Below, in pieces: positions 40,661 to 52,700 of a stretch of 64,000 bases of DNA. The notes under the pieces were generated by a model. That model was not told where the DNA came from. It saw nothing but the letters and a program-made list of their open reading frames with translations, and ran no database searches. Position numbers and translations under genes: made by a program. Source of the stretch: Schizochytrium sp. TIO01 (taxonomy: Eukaryota; Sar; Bigyra; Thraustochytrida; Thraustochytriidae); contig SMSO01000025.1 in NCBI GenBank assembly GCA_004764695.1, positions 5,262,362 through 5,326,361 of the forward strand, read 5' to 3'. Numbering within the stretch: position 1 is the stretch's first letter; each line of letters starts with the position of its first letter.

Positions 40661-43095
40661 GATGGAACCTTTTCTGATTCTTGTTTTGAAGCATGCACCA
40701 AAGACCAATGTTCGTTTGGTTTGTAATCTTGTAACAGGTGAAATTGTACCTGGCCAGGCGTACAAAAGAGCATAGGCTATTGCTGCACTGAATACTTAGA
40801 ACACACATATACCTTTCGTGTAGTGTCCCTAGCGCAGTGCACAATTTTCTCCGCCTTGTTAAAAGGTTTCCTACTGTACCTCATCAGTCACTGGGTACTC
40901 AAAGGTAAGAGGCTCCTCCTGACCTACCCATAATTACAAAATAAGTCATAAGGAGATTCCTGAATTTTTCTTCTCCGCGACGTCGTTCCGTCCGATATTT
41001 AAAATGCTTTGAAGTGAGTGTTTTTCTTCTTGTACACATCATTATATATACTACATATTATATCATACTTTGGAGTTTCAAGTTTGTAAAGTGAGAGTAC
41101 CTACACTTTTTAATTCGAATATAAAAAGAAGAAACTTTGACTATCCGTTTGTCTCACACTGAATGGGTAATAATGTACTCCTTTCCAAGGTTCAAAAGAA
41201 ACGATGAAGGCGTTTCCTGAGTCAATTCTACTGTGGCTTGACTAATTGATCGCAGAGCGTCATCAACACTTATGGCATATTTGCGTCACATGATTTTGAA
41301 AACTTTAGTGCAGAGTATCCGGAAATTGGATTTTATTTATTACAATCATGCAGCAGAAAGTCTAAGAAGCGTCCCTGATTTCCAATCTGCCAAAGGCAAG
41401 GGTAAGCAAGACCAGCTAGCCGAGGGAAGCTTACGATGAAAAAGATTAATGAAAAACGTTTCTTGGCAGTTTAGGCGGGCACAATCTGCCGCGACAACAG
41501 TGACATACAGAGAACTCGCTCTGGTGACTTGTGACAGAGTATGCTTATATAAATTATATAGATCATGTGTGGAGAGAGGATCAACTTATACATCTTATGC
41601 TGTATAAGAGATAGAGCCGCTTCTCGAGAGGTAGCTCGATTAGGAAGACCGAGATAATCGTCAGGTGGAACAGTGCACAGGGAGATGATATTCACTCTAA
41701 GAGGATACTAGTGTAAAAGCAAAAAAATGGATGAAACATTCGAGATACTATTTGAACATAATAATCATCATGTTTTATCTTGTTTAGAGGTTTTTTGGAT
41801 GCCAATCGGACTTCCGAGCGGGCGCCCCGGGATTATCGGAACTTTCGCGCGGACAGACGACTGCAAGACGAGCCGGATCAACACATTATTTTGGATAATT
41901 TTCTGTGCTCAGCAGAGACTGAAGATTGACTTGTAGACTGCGCTACGGACAGTACCGGATATATTATTCGCGTATTATCATAAATATGGTTCCTACAATC
42001 TCAAGTTTCTATTTGAAAACCTAGAATGTCGATCTCACATCATTTCATCTCGACGTGTTTTTGCACTGCTGCACTGCCTTTTGCCAGGTCAAGACTTCGC
42101 AACTCCCTCTGCATCATCCAACATTGTCAGGAAGCATTCCCTGCCCCCTTTTGCTCCACTTTGTACACAATTATGTACCACCTCCCCACCATACCTTCCC
42201 CAAGCCATAGATATCAGTAAACAACAAGGCTCCACTCCTTGTGTTGATTTACTTGCAAAATATTTCAACGGTGGGGAACCCAAGATGGCAATATTTCACT
42301 TTGCTAGCCTCTATCTGTCCCTTATCTCTCAATTGCCAAATCAAACTTTTCATACTTTAAAATCATAAACTCAAGCTAACTGAGGCTTATGCGATCATCT
42401 AATCTCATGTCACAGGCCTCTTGTAGCGGTAAAACTTCCATTCCCCCATCTGCTACCAACAGGGGCATTGCACTGTACCCGTCCGTGCACACCGGCGAAA
42501 AGCAGGCAGTTCTCCTCTCTCCCAACGGGTCTAAGCGTAACCCACATACATTACCGCAACCCACATTACCGCAACCCATAATACCGCAACCCATTTATTC
42601 CTCAAATGGGTTGTTGTAATATGGTGACTCTCTGCGAACTCTGAAGTCAATCCTTGTGGAAAATGATGGCGCTGGATGTGTCACTGTAGCCGAACTTCTC
42701 GAACCGCCGTTCTATTTTGTGAGGGTGAGGGAGGGATTGAGAGGGGTTCTGAGTCCATAGGAGTATCCAGAGGAAGGCGCAAAGAAGGCGCGTTTCTCTA
42801 ACTAGAGGCACTGCAAGGCAACCCAAGAGAGCCCGATTCTGGTGAGCTAGCACCCCGAGTGCAGTAAATCGTAGGTAACTGATACCTACATGATGAACTC
42901 TGGTTCAACTAGCAAGCAAGCAAGCCAGCCACACAAGCACGACGTATGAAGCAGCAAACCCACAAGTAAAAGTCACCCAGAGGTTATTAAAGCGAAGAAA
43001 AAGCTGAGGTGCTGTTCTCGTTGTGGCTCTCTCGTCTGGCTGGTAAGGTCGTCGCGTATCGACTCGGTCAGATTCACTTATAAGAGTAGCGCACC
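40661..43095. other. Intergenic spacer between Frizzled-like and Mpv17 genes
   Basis: No supported gene. It holds a GTACCTAC octamer at 41097, a perfect triple 15-bp tandem repeat region at 42548-42592, and a hairpin at 42871-42889 made of GTAGGTA and its complement around a 5-nt loop. Open frames near 42026-42619 are short and partly driven by the tandem repeat. Confidence 0.5.
42548..42592. repeat. 15-bp tandem repeat, three copies
   Basis: Three units of ACATTACCGCAACCC, the third with two changes. Because 15 is a multiple of three, both strands stay open and encode five-residue periods (TLPQP on plus, GCGNV on minus). I do not regard either frame as a proven gene. Confidence 0.85.
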
Positions 43096-43770
43096 ATGAG
43101 TGGACTCTTTGGGATGTATATGAGTGCGCTCAAGAAGAGACCATTGCCGGTCAAGACTGCAACAGGTTGCTTTGCGGCATGTGTGGGAGACGTGATTGCA
43201 CAAAAAGTGCAGTCAGGAGGAGAAGAACCGCTTGATATGCGGCGTCTTATGGCCTTTACGCTCTATGGTGCAGTGTGGACTGGTCCTGTGAACCATGTTT
43301 GGCTTGCCAGACTCGAGAGGTGGTTCCCGGCAGCAGGAGGTCGCCAAAATCTTGCTAAAAAGGTTTTTGTGCAGCAGTTTGTGTGGAGTCCCATCGTGTA
43401 CCTGCCTTCTTTCTTTGTAGCCAACAACCTTCTCCGTGGACGCAGCATTGAAGAGATGAAGGAAGATATGAGAAAGCGCTACTGGGCAACATATATTAGT
43501 TGCGTGGTGTTCTGGGTTCCAACAAATAGTATTCTCTTCGCACGTGTTCCGGAGGTTTTACAGAGCGTCACGATGGCTGGTATCAACTGCGTGTGGAATT
43601 CAATGCTTTCATTCATTGCTAATTCCCACTTTTTTGCAGACCTATTCCACGGCGAAGAGCACGTGCCACCTGCGCTCGCACCCTCTCAGCACGACCCACT
43701 TATCCCTGCGAGCCATGTGCAAAGGATGAGGCCGGATGAGTTTTCTGGTCTCCGCACGGAGGAGGTATAA
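43096..43770 (+). CDS. Mpv17/PMP22 family membrane protein
   Basis: A 224-residue protein of the Mpv17/PMP22 family, small integral membrane proteins of peroxisomes and the mitochondrial inner membrane. The N-terminus MYMSALKKRPLPVKTATGCF and GDVIAQK are typical, as are the central QQFVWSPIVYLPSFF segment and the WATYISCVVFWVPTN segment. The C-terminal GINCVWNSMLSFIA matches the family's closing W-N-x-x-L-S motif. Hydrophobic stretches fit about four membrane helices. Family members are thought to form channels or affect mitochondrial nucleotide and redox balance, though the exact substrate is debated. The start ATG has a good context (GCACCATGAG). The 33-residue hydrophilic C-terminal extension is a minor difference. 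Organelle cannot be decided from the sequence. Confidence 0.9.
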   Translation: MSGLFGMYMSALKKRPLPVKTATGCFAACVGDVIAQKVQSGGEEPLDMRRLMAFTLYGAVWTGPVNHVWLARLERWFPAAGGRQNLAKKVFVQQFVWSPIVYLPSFFVANNLLRGRSIEEMKEDMRKRYWATYISCVVFWVPTNSILFARVPEVLQSVTMAGINCVWNSMLSFIANSHFFADLFHGEEHVPPALAPSQHDPLIPASHVQRMRPDEFSGLRTEEV

Positions 43771-44481
43771 ACGGAGACGAGTGTTGCCTCTCTTTTAACT
43801 TCGCTTTAGCCGTCCTCATTTATAGAATGCGTCGAAATCTCTTCCTTCTCATTGCAATGGCTTTGATTTTAGAGCGTGCTCGAAGCGCGGGCCAACATCT
43901 TGGTTTTGGCAATAGTGAAGTTAGTCATGTATTACCACGCCAACGTTATGTCTTCTTTGGCCTTTCGTAAGTGAGGGTAGCAGTTGGTGCACCTTCGCTT
44001 TCCTTGGGTCTTTTTTTTTTGTTTGTTTTTCTGGTGCATCTTGTTCTATCATATTTTAAAGCATTTTTTGCACCTACTTTGTCATTCGTCTTATTCACGG
44101 AAAACATTTGTACAGCAGGCCTCTTCAATCAAACAAAGTATTAAAGTATACATCAATTAATAGTAATCACAGATCGGCCAACCCTTAACATTTAAAAAAG
44201 AAACTTCTTTTAAAGACCTTGTCGCCATTTCGACACATACAACAAGCTGTTGCAGTACGTCTGTAATTTTATTCTGATGAACAAACGTTACACTTCATCC
44301 GTGTCTTTTATGCATTCCATACTTCGAGCTTTGGGGAAAATAATTTCGGAGGGGTTCCAACTCATGTTCCGTCTCAATAAGCGTCTCGGTCAGGGTTTCC
44401 TCATTAACTCCAGTTCATTGCAAAGGGGAAGGGAAAAAAATTAATATACATATTGCTGAGGTTTTAGTTTACTGGCAGGAG
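43771..44481. other. Convergent 3' spacer
   Basis: A/T-rich spacer between converging genes with no supported gene. A T-run is near 44011-44028. Confidence 0.5.
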
Positions 44482-45726
44482 TTACAAATGCTTTGCTTTA
44501 TAACCAGGGAGTTTCGGATGCATAACAGGCGCAGGAGTCAGAATTTGCTTTCCTTCTGCTGGAATCCTGATGAGGCGCTGAGGTCCCCAATTCATGTTGT
44601 GCATAGTGTCAATTGAATAAGTGGACTCTTTTCGCTCCATTGAGAAATGTGCTACAGTAAAAATGCGCAGCATTGCCTCGCCCCGTTGAATAACACGAAG
44701 CATGCGAAGCACAGCACCAACAAACATAGCACAATCATAGTCCCAACTAAAGCCGCTTGCAAGCATCACACTGCCAGCGTTTGTGAATCCAAAATCCCAC
44801 ATGATCTTTCCCAAGCCACGAAAGAAATCTAAACGGTACCCTGCTGGCTGTTTACAGCAAAGGTCTGTAACCCAATCGAAAGCACTTTTTTCATAATGTT
44901 TGCGAGTCCTTGCATTCAGATTAGGATCCCAGTTGAGCTTTCTCCAAGCTACCAGATCATATTCATGGGATCTGATTAGTCGATCTCGAAGCAGGCACAT
45001 GCCTGGGCCAGTGTGTCCTGCCACACTTGAGTCCGTAGTAGACTCAGCCAACCACTTGACCCCGTTTTCGTCTTCGAGAACTACTGCAACGTGCGTCCAT
45101 TGAATTTTACCTTGAAGTTTGAGAAGCCAGGTTTCAATAACATCAATGAAATGGCCAGTGAACATCCCAAGAGGTCTGACAGGATATGAGAAGAGGATGA
45201 GGTCTCCACTACTGGAGAGCTTTTCGATTTCCTCAATGTCCAGTGAAGGTCCTTCGATAACTGCTGGCAGGGGCCAGCGGCGAATCGCTAACCTAATGAT
45301 GAAGACTATTACACCAACAAAGAATCCGACAACAGTACCCAACATAATTGTGTAAAATTCGAGCAAAATGTGCATGTCAAGGCTGACAAAACTCTGTACA
45401 AGCAACATCACAGCAAACTGCGTAAAGACAGCCGCAACTATGCACATCCATGCCGTTTCTTTGAGGAAAGATATGACCTTACGCTGTTGGTTCAGCCTCC
45501 GACGTATCCTGAATTTTGCTAGAGCTTTGAGAACACCACGCTGCCTTGCGTCTAAAAAAGTTGGTTTAATCCTCTTTGGCTGGATCTCGCCTGCGGTTTG
45601 CTCCATAGGTTCCTCTGACCTTTTGCAATGCCGATATTCGGGTGAACTTAAGAAAGATTCGAAAGAAGAGATCTCTGTTGATGGTGATGATGGCGCCCCT
45701 GCTTCAGTTTCATGAACATTCGGCAT
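44482..45726 (-). CDS. Membrane-anchored permuted NlpC/P60 (papain-like) protein
   Basis: A 414-residue protein with two transmembrane helices (about 91-113 and 120-148) after a hydrophilic N-terminus. The soluble part has the layout of circularly permuted papain-like proteins (the YiiX/YaeF and LRAT-like group of NlpC/P60): GDLILF at 174-179, the catalytic-type His in WTHVAVV at 212, an acidic residue in WLAES at 228, and far downstream the nucleophile-type Cys in DYDCAMF at 332. Family members are amidases or acyltransferases acting on lipids or peptides, so a membrane-bound lipid-modifying enzyme is a fair guess. The His and Cys I would expect are both present, so it may be active. Start: first ATG of the frame, at 45726. 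Substrate unknown. Confidence 0.65.
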   Translation of the reverse strand: MPNVHETEAGAPSSPSTEISSFESFLSSPEYRHCKRSEEPMEQTAGEIQPKRIKPTFLDARQRGVLKALAKFRIRRRLNQQRKVISFLKETAWMCIVAAVFTQFAVMLLVQSFVSLDMHILLEFYTIMLGTVVGFFVGVIVFIIRLAIRRWPLPAVIEGPSLDIEEIEKLSSSGDLILFSYPVRPLGMFTGHFIDVIETWLLKLQGKIQWTHVAVVLEDENGVKWLAESTTDSSVAGHTGPGMCLLRDRLIRSHEYDLVAWRKLNWDPNLNARTRKHYEKSAFDWVTDLCCKQPAGYRLDFFRGLGKIMWDFGFTNAGSVMLASGFSWDYDCAMFVGAVLRMLRVIQRGEAMLRIFTVAHFSMERKESTYSIDTMHNMNWGPQRLIRIPAEGKQILTPAPVMHPKLPGYKAKHL

Positions 45727-47085
45727 GGTGCTCTCTTCTAGTTGCAGGGTTGAAATGCTAATTCACTTTGACGAAATGTGATTCCCACAAAATCAAAGTG
45801 ATCAAAGACGGCTCAGAATGTTTTATATACAATAGACTGCACGCCTTTATGATTTAATGTCGCACAATCTAATGTAGTGTTGGATTGGGTGCTGCGAGGA
45901 TGACAGAAAAGATGTTAGCAGAAAAGCACCAAGTCCAAGTCGTCCCGTCAAGTTCTGTTTGGCCAACTGCAAGGAGAAGTAGTCTTCGCATTCAAGGCAG
46001 GCAAACGTTTCAGGTTTGCCTCCCAAGCTCGGCAGAGACCACAACCGCGACCCCGCTTAGGGAGCCAAGGCTGGCTAAGGATGACAATGTTGCGCAATTG
46101 CTCCGCGGACGGATCTCGTCAAGGTGCCTGATTGACTTTCTTGTTGTTATTATTTCATACGCCAGGCTTAATAGAAGAAAAAAACTTTTAAAGACGAGAA
46201 AGAAAAGGGAGAAAGAAAGAAGAAATTGGCTGCGTGTTCTCTAACTAATCTTTACTCTAATGATCCTGCAAGAACTCTAAGCTTGGCTTGAGTGGTTCCT
46301 ACAAGAGAAAGAGACACAAGGAGTGCTTTAACCCGCTCTTACCATTGATCATAGTAACAATCGTTTTTCTCTTTTCAGAAAACATCATTATTATGCCATC
46401 AGTGATAAAGTAAAAGAATGAGACAACCCACATTGGAAGTTATTTTTTTTCTAGTTAGCTAGGTACCTCTAGCTAGAGAGTCAAAAAGCAAAGTTGTACA
46501 TTGACCAACCAGTACGATTGCCGCGGAGTTAAGGCGTTGAGCAAAAGCTGCGATGGTTGGTGACCTGTGAACACTTGTGACTGCTCAAAGCACCCAAGAT
46601 CATGATATAAGTGTAGAAACAATTGGGTACCTGTGCCGAGACTTTCTCGCGACGAAGTGTCTGCGCATAGGAAGTAAGAGCTGAAAGAGAAAGAGGGTCC
46701 TTGGAAAAAAGGTGGGGTACGCGAGTTGACCATGGCATGGGCCAGAGCGACCAAATTCTCACGGGCACACAAGCACGCATGCAAACTGGGGTGCTAAATT
46801 GCAAGCTGTCTTTTATCCTTCGTCATCATCGTGAGAATGCAGAAATTGTTGGCTGGCATGAAAGAGTAACTATTTCCCCAAGGTTCCAGCAAAATCACGA
46901 TTGACGACCAGCGCTCAAGTTATCGAGAGATACAGAATTCCTCATCAACGCAGAATTTGCATATGTTAAAAAAGAAAAGCCAGAGAGAGAGAGAAAGAAA
47001 TAAACCACACATTAGTTTGTGCACTAAATATTCTGTTAAAGGTACACGATAGTACCACGCGATTTTATAAAACTATATATAGCTC
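45727..47085. other. Intergenic spacer
   Basis: No convincing gene. An imperfect palindrome built on CTAG and TAGGTACC sequence is at 46451-46476. The open frame at 45900-46244 is basic, low in complexity and lacks recognisable domains. Confidence 0.5.
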
Positions 47086-49389
47086 TTATGAAGTTTCATC
47101 TTCTAAGCCGGTTGTAGTCAAATTGTGATTAGCTTGGAAAAGTTTTTGAATAGTTTGTCGTGCATCATGAAGCTGGCGCTTTGTGTCGGCAAGGTCTGTG
47201 GCTTTAGTCTGCCTCATTTGAACAAGCTCTTTGCCAAGCTTGGAAACCTTGCGATTCGCCTGCCGTAATCGCTCCGCTAATTCATGATGGCCATCTGCTA
47301 AATTGCTCAGCAGCTTTAGCACCATGCGCTCGCCAGCATCAGAGCCATTGAGACGAGATGGAATTTTCCATTTAGCTGGTATATGCTCCTCGTCGTCATT
47401 ACCATCAGACTCACCTTCGTCATTTGTTGTGGTTCCTTGATAGTCTTCTTCCTTGTCTTCAAATTTATCACTTTGAAATTGTTTGGCTCGCTGACAGAAT
47501 ACTTCAAAAGCTGATTTTGCATCTGCAAGCATCTGCTGATAGTGGCTTTCTATAGAATTAACATGTTGATCTAATTCATTTTGCAAGTACTGCCGCTTAG
47601 ATTCAAGCAAATCTTGCAAGGCACTCAGTGTCTTGCTTCGGTAGTCTGCGTCGGCTGCTTCAAGCTCCCGCTTATGGTTTGCTACCAGCTCGGCCAGAGT
47701 TTGCTCATGCTTGCGCTCTAGCTCTGCTCGCGTGTTTGCAATAACCGACTGTTGTCGTAACCGTGCACTTTCTGTTTTCTCCCTAATTTCTCGAGACAGG
47801 GTTTCCTCAGCAACCCGCTGGAGCTCCAAAACAGCTTTGTCAAGTGCTGTCTCTAACTGTGTATCAATTTCTGATAGCTTTGTCGCAAGGAGAACCTCTT
47901 GCTTTGTTTTCAGACTTCCCATGGTGGCGGCACGTCGATCTTCCCAGTAAGCTTGACGTTGGGCCATTTCTGATTCCAATTTTAGTTCAAGTTGCGCAAC
48001 AAGTGCTTTGTGAGACTCTCGAGCGCCCTCCTGGAGCGCCAATTCCAGGTCTCGCAAGGTCTCTTCGCGCCTCTGCACAAAATCCCGCTGAACTACTTCT
48101 CTGGCCCGCATGAGATCCGTCTCCTTTGCCGCAAGAGCATCTGCGCATGCTCTGTCTAATAGCGCACGCTGCTTAGCTTCCTCGTCACGGCGAGCTTGTG
48201 CAATCTCTTCACCAATACGGTGTTCCCATTGCAGCCTTGTATTTTCTACCTCTTGTTCAAGAGCTGTGTGAGAGAATTCCTTTTTGAGTTCTACGTGAAG
48301 CTCTTCACGCTTGGCTACATACTCTTTTTTCACGGCTGCCTTTTCTTTGTCAAGACGCACCTCAAATTCCTCTCTCATTTCGCGTAGAAGGTCTTCGTTC
48401 TCATCCTCCAGCTCTGCTCGCAACGCTGTAAGTTCTCGTTGTCTCCTCTGTGAAAGTTCTTTTCCCAGCGCTTCGAGATGTCTCATTCCAGATCGTTCGT
48501 AGTGAGTCCTGAGAATAGCTTCAAGGTTGGCGTTCTCATGTTCGAACATCTCTTGCATAATCAAAGCATCCCTCTGCTCTAATTCATGTTCATGAGACAT
48601 CCTCATTGCCCTTTGCATTGCTGCATCAAGCTCTTCCGCTGCACTCTCAGCCTCCCCTACCTCCTCCGCTTCCTCGATGTTATCTCGTGTCGCTGTCCAA
48701 CTTGTTTTCGATTTCGAGGTCAATTTTGACTTCAATTTTGGTGCAAATTTTGAAGTAACTATTGACGCGCTCTTTGATGTAGGTCGTGATTTTGATGCTT
48801 TCGAAGAAGAAACCTTGGATGCCCCTTTTGTCACTGACCTGAATTTCTGTGTGGAGCTCGCTCCAGAGGTCGATCTCGCCAATGAGGCTTCCATATAACT
48901 TTCGGAGCCATGGGCCTGATGAACCTCACTTCTTTTTTCTGATGGAGGTAGTGATCTTGCCAGCCGTCTTCTAGCACCACGTATTCGCGCGTATTCATCC
49001 ATCTCGAACTGGATGCCTTTGAGCTCGGCCATGAGCGCTTCCTGCGTAAGCTGGTCATCCAGGGCCTCGCTCGCTGCGAGTTCCTGGCTAAGTTTAGCCT
49101 CCTCACGCCCCCTCTCCGCAAGGAACTGCTTCATCGAAGATCTCCGTTGTCCAGGTTTGTTACGCAAGTTATCGAGTTTGTTTTCTAGCAAGTTTTCAAA
49201 GTCGTCAACTTGTTCAAACTTCGAAACATTATAATAATCCTCCTCCTCATCATGACCGCCATCTTCACCTTCACCTGCGCGGCCACGTGAGGCTCTCTCG
49301 CTGCTCCGTTGCAGCCTCCTCATGGCGGCCTCAAATTCCTGCTCGAGGTCGCCCAGGGACAACGGAACGTCCCTGGCGCCGCCCGCCAT
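47086..49389 (-). CDS. Long coiled-coil protein
   Basis: A 767-residue protein dominated by charged heptads. The N-terminus (MAGGARDVPLSLGDLEQEFEAAMRRLQ) is followed by an acidic region, a Ser/Lys-rich low-complexity stretch (about 170-250, with SKSKT-type repeats), continuous coiled coil from about 255 to 640, an acidic break (about 645-675), and a final coiled coil (about 690-755). Such proteins are commonly structural or centrosomal/basal-body components, but I do not recognise a family and assign no function. The frame extends to a TTG (49464); the ATG at 49389 is used. It is transcribed divergently from strumpellin across 313 bases, so they may share a promoter. Confidence 0.75.
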   Translation of the reverse strand: MAGGARDVPLSLGDLEQEFEAAMRRLQRSSERASRGRAGEGEDGGHDEEEDYYNVSKFEQVDDFENLLENKLDNLRNKPGQRRSSMKQFLAERGREEAKLSQELAASEALDDQLTQEALMAELKGIQFEMDEYARIRGARRRLARSLPPSEKRSEVHQAHGSESYMEASLARSTSGASSTQKFRSVTKGASKVSSSKASKSRPTSKSASIVTSKFAPKLKSKLTSKSKTSWTATRDNIEEAEEVGEAESAAEELDAAMQRAMRMSHEHELEQRDALIMQEMFEHENANLEAILRTHYERSGMRHLEALGKELSQRRQRELTALRAELEDENEDLLREMREEFEVRLDKEKAAVKKEYVAKREELHVELKKEFSHTALEQEVENTRLQWEHRIGEEIAQARRDEEAKQRALLDRACADALAAKETDLMRAREVVQRDFVQRREETLRDLELALQEGARESHKALVAQLELKLESEMAQRQAYWEDRRAATMGSLKTKQEVLLATKLSEIDTQLETALDKAVLELQRVAEETLSREIREKTESARLRQQSVIANTRAELERKHEQTLAELVANHKRELEAADADYRSKTLSALQDLLESKRQYLQNELDQHVNSIESHYQQMLADAKSAFEVFCQRAKQFQSDKFEDKEEDYQGTTTNDEGESDGNDDEEHIPAKWKIPSRLNGSDAGERMVLKLLSNLADGHHELAERLRQANRKVSKLGKELVQMRQTKATDLADTKRQLHDARQTIQKLFQANHNLTTTGLEDETS

Positions 49390-49702
49390 CGCGCAGAAGA
49401 ACTGCAAGCCGTTTGGGATTTGAATATGTTGACTCAATTTTATAACTTGGAAATAGTGGGACAAAAATTAGAAATATATTTGTCAACATGGCAGATTTGG
49501 ATAGACTGGTTCGCCGTTCCTAAAAATCAGATATTGTCATCGTTGAGGGGCTCCTACGGCTCGAGACGCATAACCAAACTCAAGTTGGCCTGATCTAGAG
49601 TAACAGGACGAATAAAGTAACATTTTGGGGGAATTCTAGCTCTAGTGAAGAGATAGGATCAAGAGTAAAGTGGCGCGGCCTAAGTTTTGGCGAGGGGAGG
49701 TC
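49390..49702. promoter_or_regulatory. Divergent promoter region
   Basis: These 313 bases separate the start codons of the coiled-coil gene and the strumpellin gene and must hold both leaders and promoters unless transcripts overlap. No clear TATA element is seen. Confidence 0.5.
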
Positions 49703-52700
49703 ATGGAGGCCGAAGGCCTACTAGCAGCGACGAATGTTTGCGGTCAGACACTCCTTAAGCTTGTGGCGAGCGGAAGCGCTGTGCTCGCAGAGATATTGAG
49801 ACTAGCAGATGTGATTCCATCAGTGTTCGAGGGGACCGGGGAATCTTTTGCACGCTATGAACATGTGGTTTTTGATTTTGCGTATTTTAAAAAGCGCAGT
49901 TCCATGGAGGAGCGAATTGACAATGACGAGGACCTTCTTATGAAGGACCACGAATTGCAGCTCAGGTTTGCCAAACTTATCGACAGGTTCTACCTTGCGT
50001 TCAGGGCTATCGTACGTTACCATCGCAAGTTGACGATGTTCTGGGATGACCTCGAGAATGGGTTTTATATTCAACACTCTGCAGAGGAAATCCTGATGGA
50101 CAGGGATGGTGCTCAACTAATGTGTGAAGCGTTATACCAGTATGGTGTCATGCTCGTGTTGCTTGAGCAAAAGATCCCCAGTCGAGTGCGAGAGCGCATG
50201 GTAGTATTTTCATTACGGACGAGAGGTGAAGCAGTCTTGAAGGACCTCGAAACCGTCAGTGTACTTGCTGGCTCCGACGACTTTGCACGGTTGAATGTAG
50301 ACACACGCATTACCAAACTCATCTTAAGCAAACTTGAACTCGACGACTTATACACAATGCGACGGGCATACCCGAATCCTGACCATCGTACAACCGCGCT
50401 TAGCCAACAGGCCGCGATGCTTTTTGTAGTTCTCAAATTTTGTCCCGAGACTCTTCGCAATGAACGCGCAACCATGCGTGCTATCGTAGATCGCTTCTTT
50501 ACAGATAATTGGGTGTTGCATCTATATATGGGAACTATTGTAAATTTGCATGATGCGTGGACTTCCTTTCCAGCTGCAAGGCAAGCACTCCTCGAGGTGC
50601 AAGGGCGCCCTAAGGATCTGGGTGTAGCGGAAGTACAAACCCACATTGATAAGCATCTTATGGACGGTGTTCTCACTGACAAATTTGTGCTTGAGCATTC
50701 AACCAAACTCATCTCTTTGGTAACACGGAGTAACGTAATCATTCGCTGGCTAATGCTGCACCGGACAGATCGCCGTTCTGCCATCACCGCAGAAGGTCTT
50801 CTTGAGTTAATTCTTGGTACCGCCCAGCTGGAGGCAATCCTTAAAGATAAGCTCAGAAAACTCAAGGCAAAGAGGCATGAGACATGGTCATATTGTCAAG
50901 CCCAAGCATCCAAACGGATGGGTGAATTGAGTGATTATTTCACAGGTACCGTGTCCTTAACTCGCGTCAAACCGAATGAGACCTTGGTAGCTTGGTTTAA
51001 GATGATCCAAGATGAAATTGATTCACTAGAATATGTAACACCAACTATTACAGGAAGGCGGATTCAAAAGCTGCTCTTAGCACTGCGTGAAGCAGACAGT
51101 ATTGAGGAAATCGATACGAGCTTACATATTAAGCAGTTTCTTATCGATTCACGTGAGGTCCTCCTACAAATGGTTCGTGTTGTCTCATTAAATGACGGCC
51201 TCTTGGCTAATCTTGATATTGTTACAGATATGGCATATGCATGGGAACTTATCGCCGATTACATGAGCTTGCTCCACGCTCGAATTCATCAACAGCCTGG
51301 AAGTATCAAACTTTTGCGCGCTACATTTATCAAGCTTGTCTCGATCCTTGATACCCCCCTTATCCGGATCTCCCAAGCTGATTCGCCCGATGCACCACAA
51401 GTTGCAGCATATTACTCTGGAGAGCTGGTAAAATTCGTGCAGAGGGTTTTAGCTGTGATTCCTCAAAGCATGTTTGATGTTTTGATGCAATTGATGGACC
51501 TTTTAGTGCACCGTCTACCTTCGATACCCTCTAAAGTTGAGATTGATAATCTGAGAGCGCTAGATTGCCAAAGAGAGCGGCTCCGTATAACAGAGTTGTC
51601 TCATTGGATCTCTACATTCACAGAAGGTATGCTCACCATGCAGGAGACTCTTCTTGGCGTGATAAAAGTGGATCCCCACCAATTGTTAGAAGACGGAATT
51701 CGCACAGAGCTGGTTTCGCGTGTTTGCCATGCACTTGATAGGCAGGTGCAGCTTCCTACACCATTAATCAATCCTTCAACGGAGCAAGTACTGAAAGTTC
51801 TTCACAACGTTTCTGCTAGTATGCGAAGTTTTGAACGTTCACTTGAGTATGTTCAGGACTATGTAGCAATCAATGGCTTACGAATGTGGCATGAAGAACT
51901 TGAGCGCATTTTTGAATGCTATGCAGAATACGAAATGTACCGACGACCACCAGCAATTGGCAACAAGGGAATACCAATATTGCGTGACGCACGGGGCCAA
52001 ACATTTTTAGGACGCTTAGGTCTCATTTTAGATGAGCTCACAAGGCCTGGGTGGACTGTATACGCTCCAGAACAAGCTAGCTGGCATGAACTATCTACTC
52101 ATCAGGAGGTCTTCGGCACAAATTTGATGCGTGCGCTGAAGGAAGCGGTAGGTGTGAAAGGTTTACACGCTTTAGATCGTGTTTTAGAGGTGCGCATCAC
52201 CCGAGAACTTCGTTCATTCTTTCGCAGAGCCAGTGTTTTTTCTTCTTCAAACACCGCTCTTCTTAAGGCACCACCTAAACAGTTGATTATGGCACTTGGG
52301 CAGCCTTGTTTGGGTTCTTGTGAACCAGAGGAACTGTTATCTCTGTTGAAGGAGTGGCGTGATGGAGCCCAACAGGCTTCACAGACAATTGGAAGTCTCA
52401 TGGACCTCGGTCGATGGCAACTTCTTCGTCTGAGGCTACAGCACGAACTTCGTCATACGGCGCGAGTAGAATCCTCATTATTTAGTACCGTTGTATCGCG
52501 TACAAATCAGAGCTTATTGCAGCGAGCAGTTGCGGCCGGCCTTGCAGAATGTGCCAATGAAGAGGATGATGCCGTGGCAACGTCGATGGCAGCAGAGTTG
52601 ATAGAGTTAGACCCTTTGTTGGATCGCTGTGGCCTAGGTGAGCCTCTCAAGAAGATTTATCTTGACAACTCTTTTATTGGGAATGCCGATGAATGCGCAA

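Noticed and set aside
46515-46580. tRNA-like GAGTTAAGGCGTT sequence
   Set aside because: It resembles the D-arm of Ser/Leu tRNAs, but no anticodon stem, T-arm or acceptor pairing follows.
49670-49702. GTG start for strumpellin (11 extra residues)
   Set aside because: Nuclear genes seldom start at GTG, and the family N-terminus matches the ATG at 49703. The same reasoning moved the starts of the genes at 6100, 16497, 22422, 37508, 40660, 49389 and 61523.
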